Assembly (NCBI GenBank): GCA_003167015.1
Contig: PMUF01000296.1
Location: forward strand, 1 to 6,855
From: Chitinophagaceae bacterium
Lineage (GTDB): Bacteria; Bacteroidota; Bacteroidia; Chitinophagales; Chitinophagaceae
DNA: 6,855 nucleotides
Direction of reading: 5' to 3'
The notes beneath the pieces are model-generated. The model ran no database searches and was not told the DNA's origin. It worked only from the letters and a program-made list of their open reading frames with translations. The position numbers were made by a program, and so were the translations under genes. Shown here in pieces: positions 6,708 to 6,855 of this stretch (position 1 is the stretch's first letter; every line of letters starts with the position of its first letter).

Positions 6708-6855
6708 ATGACTATACTAGTATTATCCGGATTATTGTTTCTTGGTGCACTGGTGGCGGGTCTGTTGGGCTCATTGACCGGGTTGGGCGGCGGCGTAGTG
6801 CTGATTCCTTTGCTGACCTTACTATTCTAGGTGGATATGCATTATGCTATCGGCG
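6708..6855 (+). pseudogene. TauE/SafE (TSUP) family permease, 5' part with an in-frame stop; continues past window
   Basis: The reading frame from ATG 6708 encodes MTILVLSGLLFLGALVAG, then LLGSLTGLGGGVVLIPLL. This is the TM1 and Gly-rich signature of TSUP permeases (TauE/SafE/YfcA type), which move sulfur-containing or other organic anions across the inner membrane. After F40 the frame meets TAG at 6828-6830. It then continues in the same frame as VDMHYAIG, the next conserved piece of the family (usually followed by a GAS-type motif). Homology on both sides of the stop without a frame change points to a nonsense change or a sequence error, not to a real C-terminus. Reinitiation at GTG 6831 or ATG 6837 would lose TM1 and the Gly-rich loop. 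The gene has its own promoter, so it is probably not part of the efflux operon. The rest lies outside the window, so whether there is other damage cannot be judged. Confidence 0.7.

Overview
The window looks like a chromosomal piece from a member of the Bacteroidota, most likely Chitinophagaceae or a close relative. This rests on several things. The proteins resemble Bacteroidota transporters. Gene starts lack Shine-Dalgarno sequences and instead follow A/T-rich leaders. One promoter fits the Bacteroidota pattern TAnnTTTG. GC is moderate, above half in the large genes. The genus cannot be fixed from the sequence alone. Everything readable is on the + strand, and no RNA gene, insertion sequence, CRISPR array or origin was seen.

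Layout. Bases 1-312 are the 3' end of a PiT-type phosphate transporter. Bases 369-719 hold a small, A/T-richer gene for an unrecognised protein of 116 residues with an N-terminal hydrophobic segment. Bases 764-6532 are a tightly packed tripartite efflux operon: a TolC-type outer-membrane channel (764-2191), an RND inner-membrane permease of 1082 residues (2199-5447) and a lipoprotein periplasmic adaptor of 358 residues (5456-6532). Junctions between these three are 7 and 8 bases, so they are almost certainly co-transcribed and co-translated. Bases 6533-6707 are non-coding and contain a palindrome followed by a good Bacteroidota-type promoter. This promoter drives a TauE/SafE (TSUP) permease gene starting at 6708, which carries an in-frame TAG after 40 codons and runs off the window.

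How they work together. The permease uses the proton gradient to drive export, the adaptor bridges the periplasm and the TolC-like protein forms the outer-membrane duct. The permease belongs to a divergent RND branch: it has Asp-Glu in TM4 and lacks the TM10 lysine of AcrB, so its substrate cannot be assigned to drugs or metals by motif. The small gene just upstream may be an accessory of the pump, which is an inference from position only.

No regulator gene is in view. The efflux system is of a known general type. The less explained items are the small leader gene, the His-rich cytoplasmic loop and repeat tail of the permease, and the interrupted TSUP gene.
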